Positions 45,424 through 56,904 of a stretch of 64,000 bases of DNA are shown here, piece by piece. Each line of letters begins with the position of its first letter. The first letter of the stretch is position 1. The stretch lies in contig CM069876.1 in the NCBI GenBank assembly GCA_036172665.1, positions 35,371,001 through 35,435,000 of the forward strand, written 5' to 3'. The position numbers were made by a program, and so were the translations under genes. The DNA is from Prosopocoilus inquinatus (lineage: Eukaryota; Arthropoda; Insecta; Coleoptera; Lucanidae). The notes under the pieces were generated by a model, which saw only the letters and a list, made by a program, of their open reading frames with translations, had not been told where the DNA came from and did no database searches.

Positions 45424-45934
45424 TTGTTTGGATATGGCACTCATTCAGTACCCACTTGCTTAAGGCGGGAAATGTGACAAAAATAAATCTCTATTATCCA
45501 AATTATAACAATTTTTTAATTTTCACATTTTAAAAAGATACCAATTTTAGCCACGCTAAAAGCTGCTCTGTCTTGCTTCCATTTGGTTATCAAACATGCA
45601 CAAACTATTGTTGCAAGCAGTTTATTTTTTCTTTAAATTTTTGGCGGTCACTGTATAATTATACTTCATTCCTTACTTTTTTTCTCAAACGCACTTAAAC
45701 TGCAACGTAATTAAAACCTCTTTAATTTTAAAATATTATTTAATATTACATCCGTGCATGTTGAAATGAATGAATATGAAAGCAAATTATACCCAGCGGA
45801 TAACCGGTTCGTGTTTGAACAAAAGGCAATTAGATGTCGATGCTAGAGCGTGACTCGTGCTTATATTTGATTTCTTTGTTTTAACGGAGGATACGCTTCT
45901 TTTCTTTACCCCGCCTTATCGTTACCCTGTTTCC

Positions 45935-46412
45935 TTTGGCGAAAGTCCTACTATCGAGGGCGTAAACGGTTTGAATTACACATCGAAATCCCATTGCGTA
46001 TGAACAACGTATGTGATCAGCGTGCTCTCCGAGCGCGACAGTTCGCAACAGTTAAGCAGTTGAAGTATGATTTTTCCACGAGTGGGGGCGTTGCACGGTG
46101 ACTATTTTTTTTGAAAATCCTACTATCGGGGGCGTAAACGGTTTGAATTACTCATCGGAATTCCATTGCGTATGAACAATGTATACGATCAGCGTGCTCT
46201 CCGAAGGTCAGCAGAGCGCAACAGTTCGTAACAGTTACGCAATTGAAGTATGACTTTTCCACGAGTGGCGGCGTTGCTCAGTGACTATTTTCTTTGGCGA
46301 AAATCCTACTATTGAGGGCATAAACGGTTTGAATTATGCATCGGAATTCCACAGTTGGGAGTAGTGACGCAACTGAAGTACGAATTTCCACGAGTGGCGG
46401 CGCTGTTCTGTG
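45935..46412. repeat. Tandem repeat, three copies of about 175-183 bp
   Basis: Units begin at about 45935, 46109 and 46292 and share TCCTACTAT.G.GGGC.TAAA, CGGTTTGAATTA, CCATTGCGTATGAACAA, ATCAGCGTGCTCTCCGA and TCCACGAGTGG.GGCG. The third is shortened in the middle. No coding potential. Confidence 0.9.
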
Positions 46413-48124
46413 GCGTTTGTCTACGCTTGATAGCTTGATAGCTTCGTCTGTATTCCGCGTGACGAAACCGTAACGTACCTGAATTATTTATTTTATTTCA
46501 TTATCGTACGTTCGCTCAAAACATAAATTTACTGACACGCAATTATGCATTAAGTTAACGTTTTCGAGTATCGTTCAAGTCGAGAATAAGTTAATTTAAG
46601 CGGATTTTTTGTGTATACCAGTACCGGATCTGTTTGAACCACGCTTATTTATTTAAGTGACAGATATTTGTAACGACCACCGATAATTTTGTTAGATTAT
46701 TTTTAGCCAGAGGGTTTTGCTGTTCCGTTAATTTTGTATCATTTTGTTAAATATACGTTTTTAAGTACATCGGTCGTGTTTGGCAGCGTCGATTTACTGT
46801 TTTGAATACGTGAGTGTGAAGTTACTCCTGAAAGTACGGTATGCCGAATTTTGGCGCATACTGTGAACTTTGCGAGTCGGTTTTACAGTGGCGTAGTAAT
46901 CAACTGAGATCCTACCTCCCTGGCGCACTTGAATTTCATTTGACCCTTTCTTCGTTCAGAGTACTATCTCGGGACAGCTGATAGATTCTTTCAGCGCCAA
47001 CTTGCCACCGTTTTCGTTATGCAATCAGGAGGTAACGTAATTGCATTTTGGTGGTAGCACAGCATGGAATGTTTTTTGCAGAAATGAAGTGTTCGTGAAA
47101 TTTTTTAATGTAAAAGAAATTTAGTCTGCAAGAAATAATTAATAACAATTAAAAAGCTATTTGCAAAAGTAAATTGAAAGTCGACTAATTTGTTATTACT
47201 TATCACTCATCAGATTCCTTGGCGAACGCGAGTTCACGACAATGTCGGCAGTTTTCTGGCAAGAGTCTTTAATTTGTAGCGATTTAATTTAATTATTCTT
47301 TTTTTGAAACGCAATTTTTAATCTTTTCTGTTTAATTTTACGTAATTTTATTTTTTCTTTGTGGAGTTGGCATTTTTTAGGTTGGTTACAGTTGGATTGG
47401 CCTTCAGACTATTTTTGATATTTTTCCCAATTTTTCAATTTTTCCGATTACCTACAATTTTTAATTTTCTTCCCTAAATATTTTTTTTTTAATTTTTAAT
47501 GATTTTTTTAATTTTTCCAAATTTCTTTTTTAAACATCCTTGGTTTTTTATTTTAAATTTTCCACAACTTTTAACTTTCGTTTTACAATTTTCAACTTCT
47601 TTTTATGTTCGCACACGATCAGCTGTTAATTTTCTAAAAAAAAAAAATATGATTGAAGTCGACTCTTGTCCGTTGAAATTTGCAAGAAGAGAGTTTATTT
47701 ATTAATTTTTTTACTCCTTACGAAACTATCAAGAGATAGTGAAACGTTGAGTGTTCTTCCCAATTTTAATAGTGTCCGTTTAAAGATTAAAAAATATTTT
47801 CCTTCATAATTTTTTCACTTTAAAATCGTTTTCTTGTTTTAAATATTTCGTCGATTAATTAATTTCAAAACCAAATATTAATTTTAACAATTCCTTATTT
47901 AGAAAATGTTAACTTTGATGATTAATGTGTAGTTTAAGACGCTGCATATTAGTTTTGGTTTTTCATAAGCCATTTTTATTCTTCAGTATTTTGATTTTCA
48001 AATCTTCAATACTTCAATTTTGCAATTATTACGCATCAATTGGCATATAAATTAATTTTTTTTAATTGCGCCCAATTTGGCAAATACCCTCTTTTTCGTT
48101 TACCTAAGGAGAAAAATAATTCGG

Positions 48125-49205
48125 CGAAGGCCATCTATATTTGAATCATTCTGAACTCTAAAATAAAAGCGGCAATATTGAATTTTTATGATAAAAGTTT
48201 ATGCTTACAGTTGAAAGCAAAAATAGTAGACAAATTACAGTTTCCTGTAATTATTCTTCCTCAAAATGCCATAGATTAAAGACGAATTGACGGATTTTAC
48301 CAAAGTTTTAAACTTGTTAATTTTAAAAGCTTTTAAATTTTTTAAATGTTGTCTGTGAAGTCGTCTTTAATCAATCACTACCATTTTCAGAAAGAATAAT
48401 TATAGGAAACTGTGATTTGTCTACTTTTTTTTGCTTCCGACAGTAACTTCAACAGGATTTAAAAAAAGAATGTTAAGTCCCACGTGACCACAATAGTTAA
48501 CTTTTCCAGGAAAATTTGTTTCCTGCAGATTTACAATGAAAGATACATTCGTCACGAATGGTCGATTTTTTCTTCGCCGTATCCGCAGTTTAAATTTATC
48601 TGTCAGTTAGAATGTGACATTTACTACGCGCATGACACATTTTAATTGGCAGATAAAGTGAACCTTCAGATAATCTCGATGTTCCAGTATTGTAAATTTT
48701 ATTTATTGTTTTAATGTTACGGCGCTAATCACAGATTTTTCCAACTGTATTCTGTTTTAACTATTCTACTATATGTAAGCAAAAAATTTAATGACCCCAA
48801 CCCCAGTACTAAAATTCGGTGAGAGCCATCTATGTGAATCACTCTGAACTCCACAATAAAAGCGGCAATTTTGAATGTTTACTATTAGAATTTATGATTA
48901 ACTTATACATGATTTTCAAGAATGTTAAGAGTCCCACGTGACCACAATAGTTAACTTTTCTGACAAAATTTGTTTCCTGCAGATTTACGACGTCAGATAT
49001 TTTCTTCTCTAATGGTCGATTTCTCCCCCGCCGCGCCGTATCTGAAGGCTAAATTTATCTGTCGGTTAAAATGTGATACTTCTTCGTGTACAGACAACTA
49101 TATGATACATTTTAATTGACAGATAAACTGAACCTTCAGATAATCTCGACGTTCCAGTATTGTAAATTTTATTTATTGTTTTAATGTTACGCCGCTCATT
49201 ATTAA
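48125..49205. repeat. Tandem duplication with a MITE in the first copy
   Basis: Copy 1 (about 48125-48730) and copy 2 (about 48825-49205) share CCATCTAT.T…GAATCA.TCTGAACTC, AATAAAAGCGGCAAT, GTCCCACGTGACCACAATAG, TTTCCTGCAGATTTAC and CTTCAGATAATCTCGA.GTTCCAG. Copy 1 contains an extra stretch of about 225 bp (48218-48440) with inverted ends AGTAGACAAAT.ACAGTTTCCT, a foldback MITE absent from copy 2. Confidence 0.85.
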
Positions 49206-49643
49206 TTGTTTATTCTATTATTGTAGTTCTAGTTTTTTATTGTAAGTATTGCCACAAGTGTAAGTTTGGTTGCCTAACTTGGGCGATAACATGAAACTCT
49301 CGGACATTGTGGAAAACGCTGCACTAGGGGTTTGAATGTTTCGATTGTGCAAATAACTTTCAGGCAAACTTCTTCAAGACTTGACAAGTTGCTTCAAAGT
49401 TCGAGGAACACTGCAGGTAGTCCTTTTTCATTTTTTTTTTCTTTTCTGCATTGTAGGTACTTACATATTTACTCGGTGTAAACCAGCGATGCTTACAAGC
49501 GTTTAATTAAAAGAAAACAGAGCACCGAGAGTTTATAAGACTACAATGAAAGAATTGAATTGCAAACATAATACAAAAAGATGTAACGCTCTTAAGCAGG
49601 CCACTCATTAGGAGACATGTCGGGCATAATGAGTGGTATATTA

Positions 49644-50919
49644 CGTGGGCTGCTGGAAAAGTTTCTGGAAACGGTATGAAAAAACGCATATGAAATTTGG
49701 TAAACGGTATCATTGTTTTTCGAAGTATTCGCCTTTGACGTCAATACACTTCTGCATACGCTCGAACCAATTTCTAAAGCACGTTTTCCACTCTAAAGAT
49801 GGTACCTCAGAAACCAGTGTCCGGAATGTTTAAACCGCTGCTTCAGCCGACGAAAATCGCTCACCACGCATTTTATTTTTGATATTTGGAAACAAAAAGA
49901 AATAATTAGGTGATAAATCGAGTGAATATGGACAATGAGTCAACATTTTTGTTGGACAAGAAATCAACTGTTTGACGGGCTGAGTGAGAGCTGGCGTTGT
50001 CATGCTGGAGAATAATTCGTCGATTTCGATTGTTTCTTCTTATTTGATCGATGACTTCCGACAAACAAATTGTAGTATACCAATCAGCATTCACGGTTTT
50101 TCGATCCTCTAAAACCACGGTTGCTACATGTCCAGTTAAACCAAAGAAACAAGCAATCGTTTGCTTCGCAGCACTGCGTGAACGGAAAACTTTTATTGGT
50201 TTTGGTTCATTTTGAAATACCCAAACGGTAGATTGTTGTTTACTTTCTGGCTCGTACGAATAGATCCAGGTTTCGTCACTAGTAACGATGTTATAAACTA
50301 AATTTGAACGACCTCCATTGAATCTCTTGAGCATTTCTTCGCACCATTTGACACGACCCTGCTTTTGCGCTTCTGTTAAATTGTATGGGATCCAACGACT
50401 GCAAAGCTTTCGTACGTTCAAATGATCATGCAAAATCTGATGTATTGCTTTCATGTCAATGCGTAAGGATGCTTGAATCTCATGGTACGTCACATGTCAA
50501 TCTCGTTCAAGCATTTCACGCACAGCATGTACATTAGTGGCAACAACAGATGTTGATGGACGACCTTCACGAAATTCGTCACTGAGAGAGGTACGTCCAC
50601 GCTGGAATTCGACAAACCAATTATAAACACTGCTCTTTGATGGTGCTTCATCTCCAAAAGCCAAATGAAGCCGATCGAGGCATTGTTTCGGCGTTAGACC
50701 ACATTTGAAATCGTAAAAAATCATGGCACGAAAATTTTCATGCAAGATTTCCACAAAATTACTTTTTCTCAAATGCTGTACAAACAAAACTAGTTCACTT
50801 GGATAGGAACTGTCAATAGAATTATAGGCGAAAAACGTCAAATTTTTCAAATATGACAGTTGATAAACGCTAACAATTCTAGACGTACTAGATTCCAGAA
50901 AATTTTCTCCCAGCCCACG
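49644..50919 (-). mobile_element. mariner copy 2, both ends present
   Basis: 1,276 bp with TA on both sides (49642-49643, 50920-50921) and inverted ends CGTGGGCTGCTGGAAAAGTT and CGTGGGCTGGGAGAAAATTT. Full mariner length. Closely related to copy 1 (most codons identical), so both derive from one family. Lies about 1 kb downstream, in gene direction, of the 51.9-kb cyclase exon. Confidence 0.93.
49710..50751 (-). pseudogene. mariner transposase, three disabling changes
   Basis: Same protein as copy 1, with TSDETWIY and QHDNASSHSA still readable. Changes relative to copy 1: the start codon region is lost by a small deletion (CCATGTTTACAC against CCACA), a CGA codon became TGA at about 50497 (ERD-stop-HVTY), and 8 bp are missing at about 49940, shifting the frame before the third catalytic aspartate (YSPDLSPND). 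The upstream ORF that seems to extend to 51036 simply reads through the element end. Dead copy. Confidence 0.92.
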
Positions 50920-51888
50920 TACACACAGAACAATAAGCTGAGGCTCACGTCTTGGCTTTTGGACATTTTTCCAGGAGCCTGCAACTTGGAACATATTGAC
51001 AGCTTGGTCAAGCGAACTTGTTACCACTGCGAGCAATGTTGCCGAACATTTTCCCTAGTAAGTGGCCTGCTTTAAACGTAGTAGACATCTGTTTCTCGCA
51101 TCGTGATTATCAACGCAATAATTATATTTAATCGCGTTTTAGCTATCTACATTTGATTATTGAGGATATCATAGCGTCACCGTGGTGAATAATTTCCTCC
51201 CCTTAGTTAATGTAAGAGGATATTTTTCAGGCTGTAATGGTGCGCAAGCATCCCTGGTGCAAATCCTGGGCGAAACAAAAAAACATATAAAACTGACGAA
51301 ACGTAAAAATAGCAACTCCACTTCGGCTTACCGAACGGTTTATCAACGTTTCTTTGTCGACGTGGAGACTTAATATACTGCAAAAATACGCCTGAAACGT
51401 TCGACCTCAAATAAAACTAAAAACAAACATCGCCCGCGCAAAAATGTTATTGATGGGGCCTTCGTTCTCCGTCTCTCTTTTGTCTGGAGCTGGAATATTA
51501 TTTATTGCTGCCAGTCCGGCGAACCATAAAAAAAGAAATAATATAAAGAAGAAGTAAATTAAAACGGGGTAACAAAAGGAGCGATCATCAGTAATCAAGT
51601 CTATTGTGCGGAAATAATCCGGACGTTATTGGAAAAAAGTAAACTCCAATTATCTATCCAAGCGAGCTTTCGCTTCATCTCGATTCCAAAAATCTGAATC
51701 CAATCATTTTTCTTTGTGTTTACTTTATTGTTTCGCGATGTGAAAATATGACCGGATGGTATTTCATGTAGCTATTGTTTATTTATTTATTTATTGCTGC
51801 TGTGTAAATAATGTTATTGTTACAGTCCGTTAAAATGACCATAAACGCAAAGTAAACTAAAAAATTAAAAATTAATTTTGCAACTTAC

Positions 51889-52025
51889 CTTTTTCTGCAA
51901 AACGCAAGTCAGGATGAGCAGGACCAAGCAACTTATGGTCGTGATCGACAAGCAGGAGAAGAAGTGGGCGTGTTTCAGGCGAATGCAATAACGCTGGTAC
52001 AGACTCTGTAACTCCATTCCGTCCG
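51889..52025 (-). CDS. Ac76E-like: Adenylate cyclase (type 2-like), exon with first membrane helix
   Basis: Minus-strand exon of 137 bp. It has a pyrimidine-rich acceptor (TTTTGTTTCAG at 52026 upward) and a consensus donor (AAG|GTAAGT at 51888). After two bases of a split codon it reads DGMELQSLYQRYCIRLKHAH and continues into a hydrophobic run (FFSCLSITTISCLVLLILTC), the first transmembrane helix of a membrane adenylate cyclase. It ends VLQKK in phase 0, which fits the phase-0 exon at 30036. The ATG in this exon could be the start codon, but membrane cyclases usually have a longer cytosolic N-terminus, so an upstream coding exon is equally possible. Product: an integral membrane enzyme making cAMP from ATP downstream of G proteins. 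Family assignment rests on the joined protein, not on this exon alone. Confidence 0.75.
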
Positions 52026-52557
52026 CTGAAACAAAACATTGCATTTTAATTTTTGAAAAAAAAAAAAAAAAACGTGACTCGCATCACATTTGCTATTCGT
52101 TCGGTTTTGAAAACTGGCGCTAATTACGTTTTATTGTTGTTGACGAGTACATATGCTATGGACGTCCTGAACCACTTGTTTATATGTAGTTTAACGCAGA
52201 CGTACCAAATTTGCATATATGGTTGCCTATCGTCTCACGTGCACGAGCGCGAGCGTCACGCTGCACAGTCAATTTTCATAGCACCACCTAACAGATAGGC
52301 AACTGCAAATACTCATGAACATAACTGGTACCACAACCTTACATTTTTTCTTTTTCAAATTTTTATATTCGTTTAATTGTAATATTAATATTAGTGGCAG
52401 AACATGTAATCTTAAAAGTAATTTGACTTGACAGAAAATATGACAAAAAAAAATATTTGTATATTCTGTCGAATTTACTTGACTTGCAAAATATGTGTGT
52501 GTGTGTTAGAGTTAGATTCCACGAGATTTCCAAGAAAAAATGAATTAATTTTATACG

Positions 52558-52720
52558 TTATTTTTTAATTCGGAGGAGTACTTTTAAATTTTGGCGCTAA
52601 AAGCGAACTTTGCCATTAGTCAAACGAGCTTCGTCATTGGTCAATTCCGGCCAGCTACCAATGACAAAGCTCGTTTTTAGCGCCACAATTTCAAAGTACT
52701 CCTCTGAATTAAAAAATAAG
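52558..52720. repeat. Palindrome, about 70-bp arms
   Basis: TTATTTTTTAATTCGGAGGA and TGGCGCTAAAA.CGA recur inverted at the right (…TCCTCTGAATTAAAAAATAA). MITE-like; no target duplication fixed. Confidence 0.75.
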
Positions 52721-53259
52721 GCATAGTAAGTCAAAGTCGACGAAACATCGTATCCTCATGGTACGACGTTTCGCCAGAAAGCTCCTCGAACGAGGTTTCC
52801 TCGTAGTACGACGTTTCGTCGCCTTTGATTTCGTGTTGGTGGAGCAAAAGCTCGTCTTAGCCTCGTCCTTGGAGATCAGGACAGTACCGTTTTTAGTTCT
52901 CGTTTCGGAGACGGCCTATTGTATTGTTGCGTACGGTTATTCATGGTTTCGGGTCTTGGTGCTCTTGGACTTGTTGGACCAGTGTTGGTTTTGAGTTGCT
53001 TTTGACGGTCCTTCTGGGCGGCGGGGGGAGGGGGGCGACGCTATACATTTCCTTTGATCCTCTCCTGATCTCCGGTTAAGATTAGGTGGCTTTCATTTCT
53101 TCTAAAATTTAATTAACACCCAGAGCCGTCACGATTGAAGCTAACATCAGCCAAAGTTGTATGCCGCCATTCAGGCGCTCACGCCACGGGAATGGAACAA
53201 CGCCCTCTTCAAACAACACCACCTAGCGATGGGGATATCGCTAGATTAATTTACTCGAT

Positions 53260-54515
53260 TAATTTGCGACTTACACCCGGCACGTCGCAAATTAATAAAG
53301 CCGAAACTGACCGTATCCCCTAATGTTCGAAGGAAGATTTTGTATGAATCGAAAACGTTATGACGACATCAAAATCTAATTGAGTAACAGCTGACGTAAA
53401 GAAGGCCCAATGGCGTTAAAGATCGAACGTGTAAACAATTAAATAACCACATGCAAAAAACTGTAATTCTTAAGACGTAATAATGAAAAAAGTGAGACTA
53501 CGCCGGAGATTTATCGCTGTCTAGACGTTTTAATATAAACAATTCGATCTATTCCCACTGAAAACTCGCAGCTGCAGACGCTTGCAAAAAATTATGCAAT
53601 TATTTCTAAAAACATAAACTCCGAACGATATTTTTTGCTTAAGGCAATAAACATAATGCCAATCGGCAGGAACCAAACGATGGTTTATGGTCGGTGCATT
53701 CTAAAAAAAAATAGTTTACGAATTGCACACCACAAACTGAAGCGAGGCGTGAGATAATTTGCGTTATAAAACTCCATTTATTTTATGACATTCGTCACAT
53801 AATGAGAGAGATAAGATCGAATATTTCTTGGTTGATTGGGTATTTCCCTCAGTTTGTAACAAATTTTATTCAAAAACTAATATCGCCCAAATTATCGCTT
53901 GTCGCGAGGCATTAATTTTTGTCGCAATAGTTATTTTCACTCGCCCAATTTGCGATAAATCGCTTATACCAGCAGTACTGCCCGGCGCGTCGCGAATTAG
54001 TAAAGCCAAAACTGGCCGTACACCTAATGGTCGAAGGAAAGGTTTGCATGAATCGAAAATATTATGACAGCTTCAAAATCCAAACGAGTAACAGGTGACG
54101 TAAAGAAAGCCCAATTGCTTTAAAGGTCGAGCGTGAACGCAATTTAGTTTTTCCGTCGAAATAACAACACGCGAAAAACTGTAATTCTCAGGACCTAATA
54201 ACGACAAAAATGAGACGACCCCTGATTTATGGCTGCCTAGACATTTTAATATAAACAATTCTATCTATTTCCATTGCAAACTCGAAGTGCAATTGAAGAC
54301 GCTTGCAAAAGATGATGCAATTATTTCTCAAAATAGAAACTTCGGACGATATTGCTTGCTTACGCAATAAAAATAATGCCGACCGGCAGGAATCAAACAA
54401 TGGTTTATGATCGGTATGTATATATAAAAAAAAATAGTCTTCCAATTGCATACCACAAACTGAAACTAAACGTGAGATTTTGCGTTATAAAACTCCAATT
54501 ATTTTACGACATTCG
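53260..54515. repeat. Tandem duplication, about 710-bp period
   Basis: Copy 1 (about 53270-53800) and copy 2 (about 53980-54515) share CGGC.CGTCGC.AATTA.TAAAGCC, TATGAATCGAAAA, CATTTTAATATAAACAATTC…TCTATT, CAATTATTTCT.AAA and AACAATGGTTTATG.TCGGT-like blocks. Short ORFs in it are not conserved between copies. Confidence 0.8.
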
Positions 54516-55404
54516 TCATTCTTGTTACTTTTGTTTTGAAATTGCACTCGTTTTAATGACTATAGACTTGGATGAATAAAGACACGTGTGCAGAAATTGG
54601 TATGAAATTTTTGTAACTTGATTGACGCTTTAGTTGAACCTACCCCGTCCCCTGACTAGGTAGGCCCTCAGTCTTGTTGTCTAAGGTGGGTAGCAAAAGG
54701 TTTGTATTATTTTGAAAGATAAACTTAAAATAAGAAAAATATCCCCTCAAATGACTATGTTTTCTTTGGTTTTGTAGCTTCCCAAAAGCTTCGAGCCGTG
54801 AATTCGAAGCTGAAAATCAGCAGCGAAACGGTGAATTATTAAACAAACCTCATCTCGTTCTATTTACCGACGAGCGGGAAAATTGCAGCCGACGGGATAT
54901 TTAATTTACCATAACGGCGGACCTAATCAATCATAAACGTTCCGTTCCCTGCGAATTTTCCGAGGGCCTGCCGGCCGGCCGGCCGAAATTAAAGGCAATC
55001 GCGGAGGGAATCCGAAAAATTTCAAGTCGATACCAATTACGTGGAGGTCGTTTAAAGTCGGACGAAACTCGCCGAGTTCCTCGCAATTAAATCGCCGGAA
55101 TTTCTCTGCAAGACGACGCGTATCCAGTGGCCGGAAATCCTCCCCGAATTAGTGATTGAAGGAAGCGAATGGGTACGCTTGCAAGATGGAAATTACAAGT
55201 ATTCTTTTTGCTTAAATTTAGATTTTTATGTGACGTTAAAAAATGTTTAAAGACCTTGGAGTTTAACTAAACATTTGTCCAGAAAATATGAAGCTTTAAT
55301 CGAAATCGACGCGTTAAAATATGCCTGGGACTATTTGCGAAAAGAGAGACAATGTGGAAATAAGCAACCGCAATCGGTAAACGCACGTGGAAGAAAAGTA
55401 AGAA

Positions 55405-55795
55405 ACAAAATGGAAAATCAACATGGCGCTTACCCTTGCAATAAAAAGCAAGCCGAGAAGCAGCGTGGCACAAACTACAGAACCGAGAGACAGTCCCTAC
55501 ACTACGGATGCGGCTTTGATCCGTTGACAAACGCTGGTTCAATTTTTCACCAATAGAACAATCAAAAAAGCATCACAGCACGCAGCACGATCAGAGAATC
55601 AACATGGCTGTTACCTTGCCGTAAACAGCAAGCCGAAAAACAGCGTGGCACAACTCACGGAACCGAAAGACGCTCCCTACACAACGGGGACAGCAATAAC
55701 GACGCGGCTTTGATCCGTTAACAACGGCTGGTTTAATTCTTCATTAACGGAACATTTAAAAGGGCATCACAGTACACAGCGCGATCTGAAATATG
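55405..55795. repeat. Tandem duplication, about 185-bp period
   Basis: Two copies share AATCAACATGGC, AAGCAAGCCGA.AA.CAGCGTGGCACAA, GCGGCTTTGATCCGTT and GCATCACAG.ACGCAGC. The + and - ORFs at 55.27-55.55 kb lie in the first copy and are not conserved in the second. Confidence 0.8.
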
Positions 55796-56652
55796 ACCTC
55801 AACATATTCGTTCACTAGTCCAAAACGCCAGTAAACAAACAAATACCAAGTGCGGTGCTGATGTAGATCTATCGCAATACACTCGACATGCATGTAAGAA
55901 GAATAGCCTACCCGACCGGATCGGTCAAAACAAAAATTCGACTGTAACAAAACTCCGTTGGACATCACCACATGTCAAAAAATTAAACTTAATTGCCGTT
56001 TTAAGTGTAAACGCAAAATCCTTTGATTTGAAATTCGGACGATTTTCATCAAACAAGTCATCAAGCAAGACATGAAACGTTCAAGCACGTCTAATGAAAC
56101 TCTCTTTATAGTTTCGGCATGAGTCTGAAGTTTAAATTATGTAGACATCATAAACACTCCTACGCATCACTGAGTGAATAGGTAACCCGATTAACACCGT
56201 GCTAATTGGGTTGCTCTCCTATTAGCTCAGGCGCGCAAATACCGGCTCGAAAACCTCAGCAAGACTCAATTTTTTTTTTACGTATAATTGCTTTGCTCAT
56301 TAATTGTTTTAACAACGCGTGAGCATTTGATCAGTTAACATTATTTTCTATCATTGGCAACATTGAGTAGTTTTTAAAAGAAATTAGTTTTTGAGCAGTA
56401 ACATGTATTCTGTGTATAACCCAGATTGTGGTAGTCATTCAGGCTAAATTTTGACGACGAATGTCATTTCATTTTGGATTTTAAGGTTGTTTCGAATTAG
56501 GCAACGTTGTAATATTGTTTTTCTTCACGAGGTCTATGCACGTAAAAATTTACGTAATTGACAACACCGCTTAATCAATCTGACTTGAATTGTCACAATT
56601 GTGTTGTAATGACATTAAATTGTTAAATTTGTCTAAGTTAAAATGAGAATCA

Positions 56653-56902
56653 GGGCCGATTTCATAATAGGACTTTAAATTTAAAGTTACTTTAACTAAA
56701 AAATATATTAGTTTGCCTATTCTTAAAGTGACTTTAAATTAAAGCTTCCTTATGGCCGTTTTCATAATCAGACTCTAAGGAAGCTTTAATTTAAAGTCAC
56801 TTTAAGAATAGTGAAGCAAATGTATTTTTTTAGGTTAAAGTAACTTTAAATTTTAAGTCATATTATTAAAATGGCCGTTGAAGTCTGATTATGAAAACGG
56901 CC
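56653..56902. mobile_element. Two joined foldback MITEs
   Basis: GGCCGATTTCATAATAGGAC at 56653, GGCCGTTTTCATAATCAGAC at 56754 and inverted GTCTGATTATGAAAACGGCC ending at 56902 frame two units with AAAGTGACTTTAAATTAAAGC interiors. Same family style as 25549-25697. Confidence 0.7.
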
Positions 56903-56904
56903 AT

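Larger units (their letters stand above)
30037..51888 (-). other. Adenylate cyclase intron, 21.9 kb, filled with mobile elements
   Basis: Inferred from in-phase joining of the exons at 51889 and 30036. It contains a hAT MITE, a Penelope-type palindrome, the complete Gypsy element (same transcriptional orientation as the + strand, so antisense to the host gene), a composite hAT element, MITEs, tandem repeats and a mariner. No other exon-like block was recognised in it. Stretches 30430-31720, 32240-32970, 40220-41680, 42545-43190, 43330-44190, 44660-45300 and 46420-48130 show only AT-rich sequence without convincing coding potential. Confidence 0.7.

Noticed and set aside
50752..51036. N-terminal extension of the mariner copy 2 reading frame
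   Set aside because: It crosses the terminal repeat into flanking DNA; the match to transposase begins only at about 50750.
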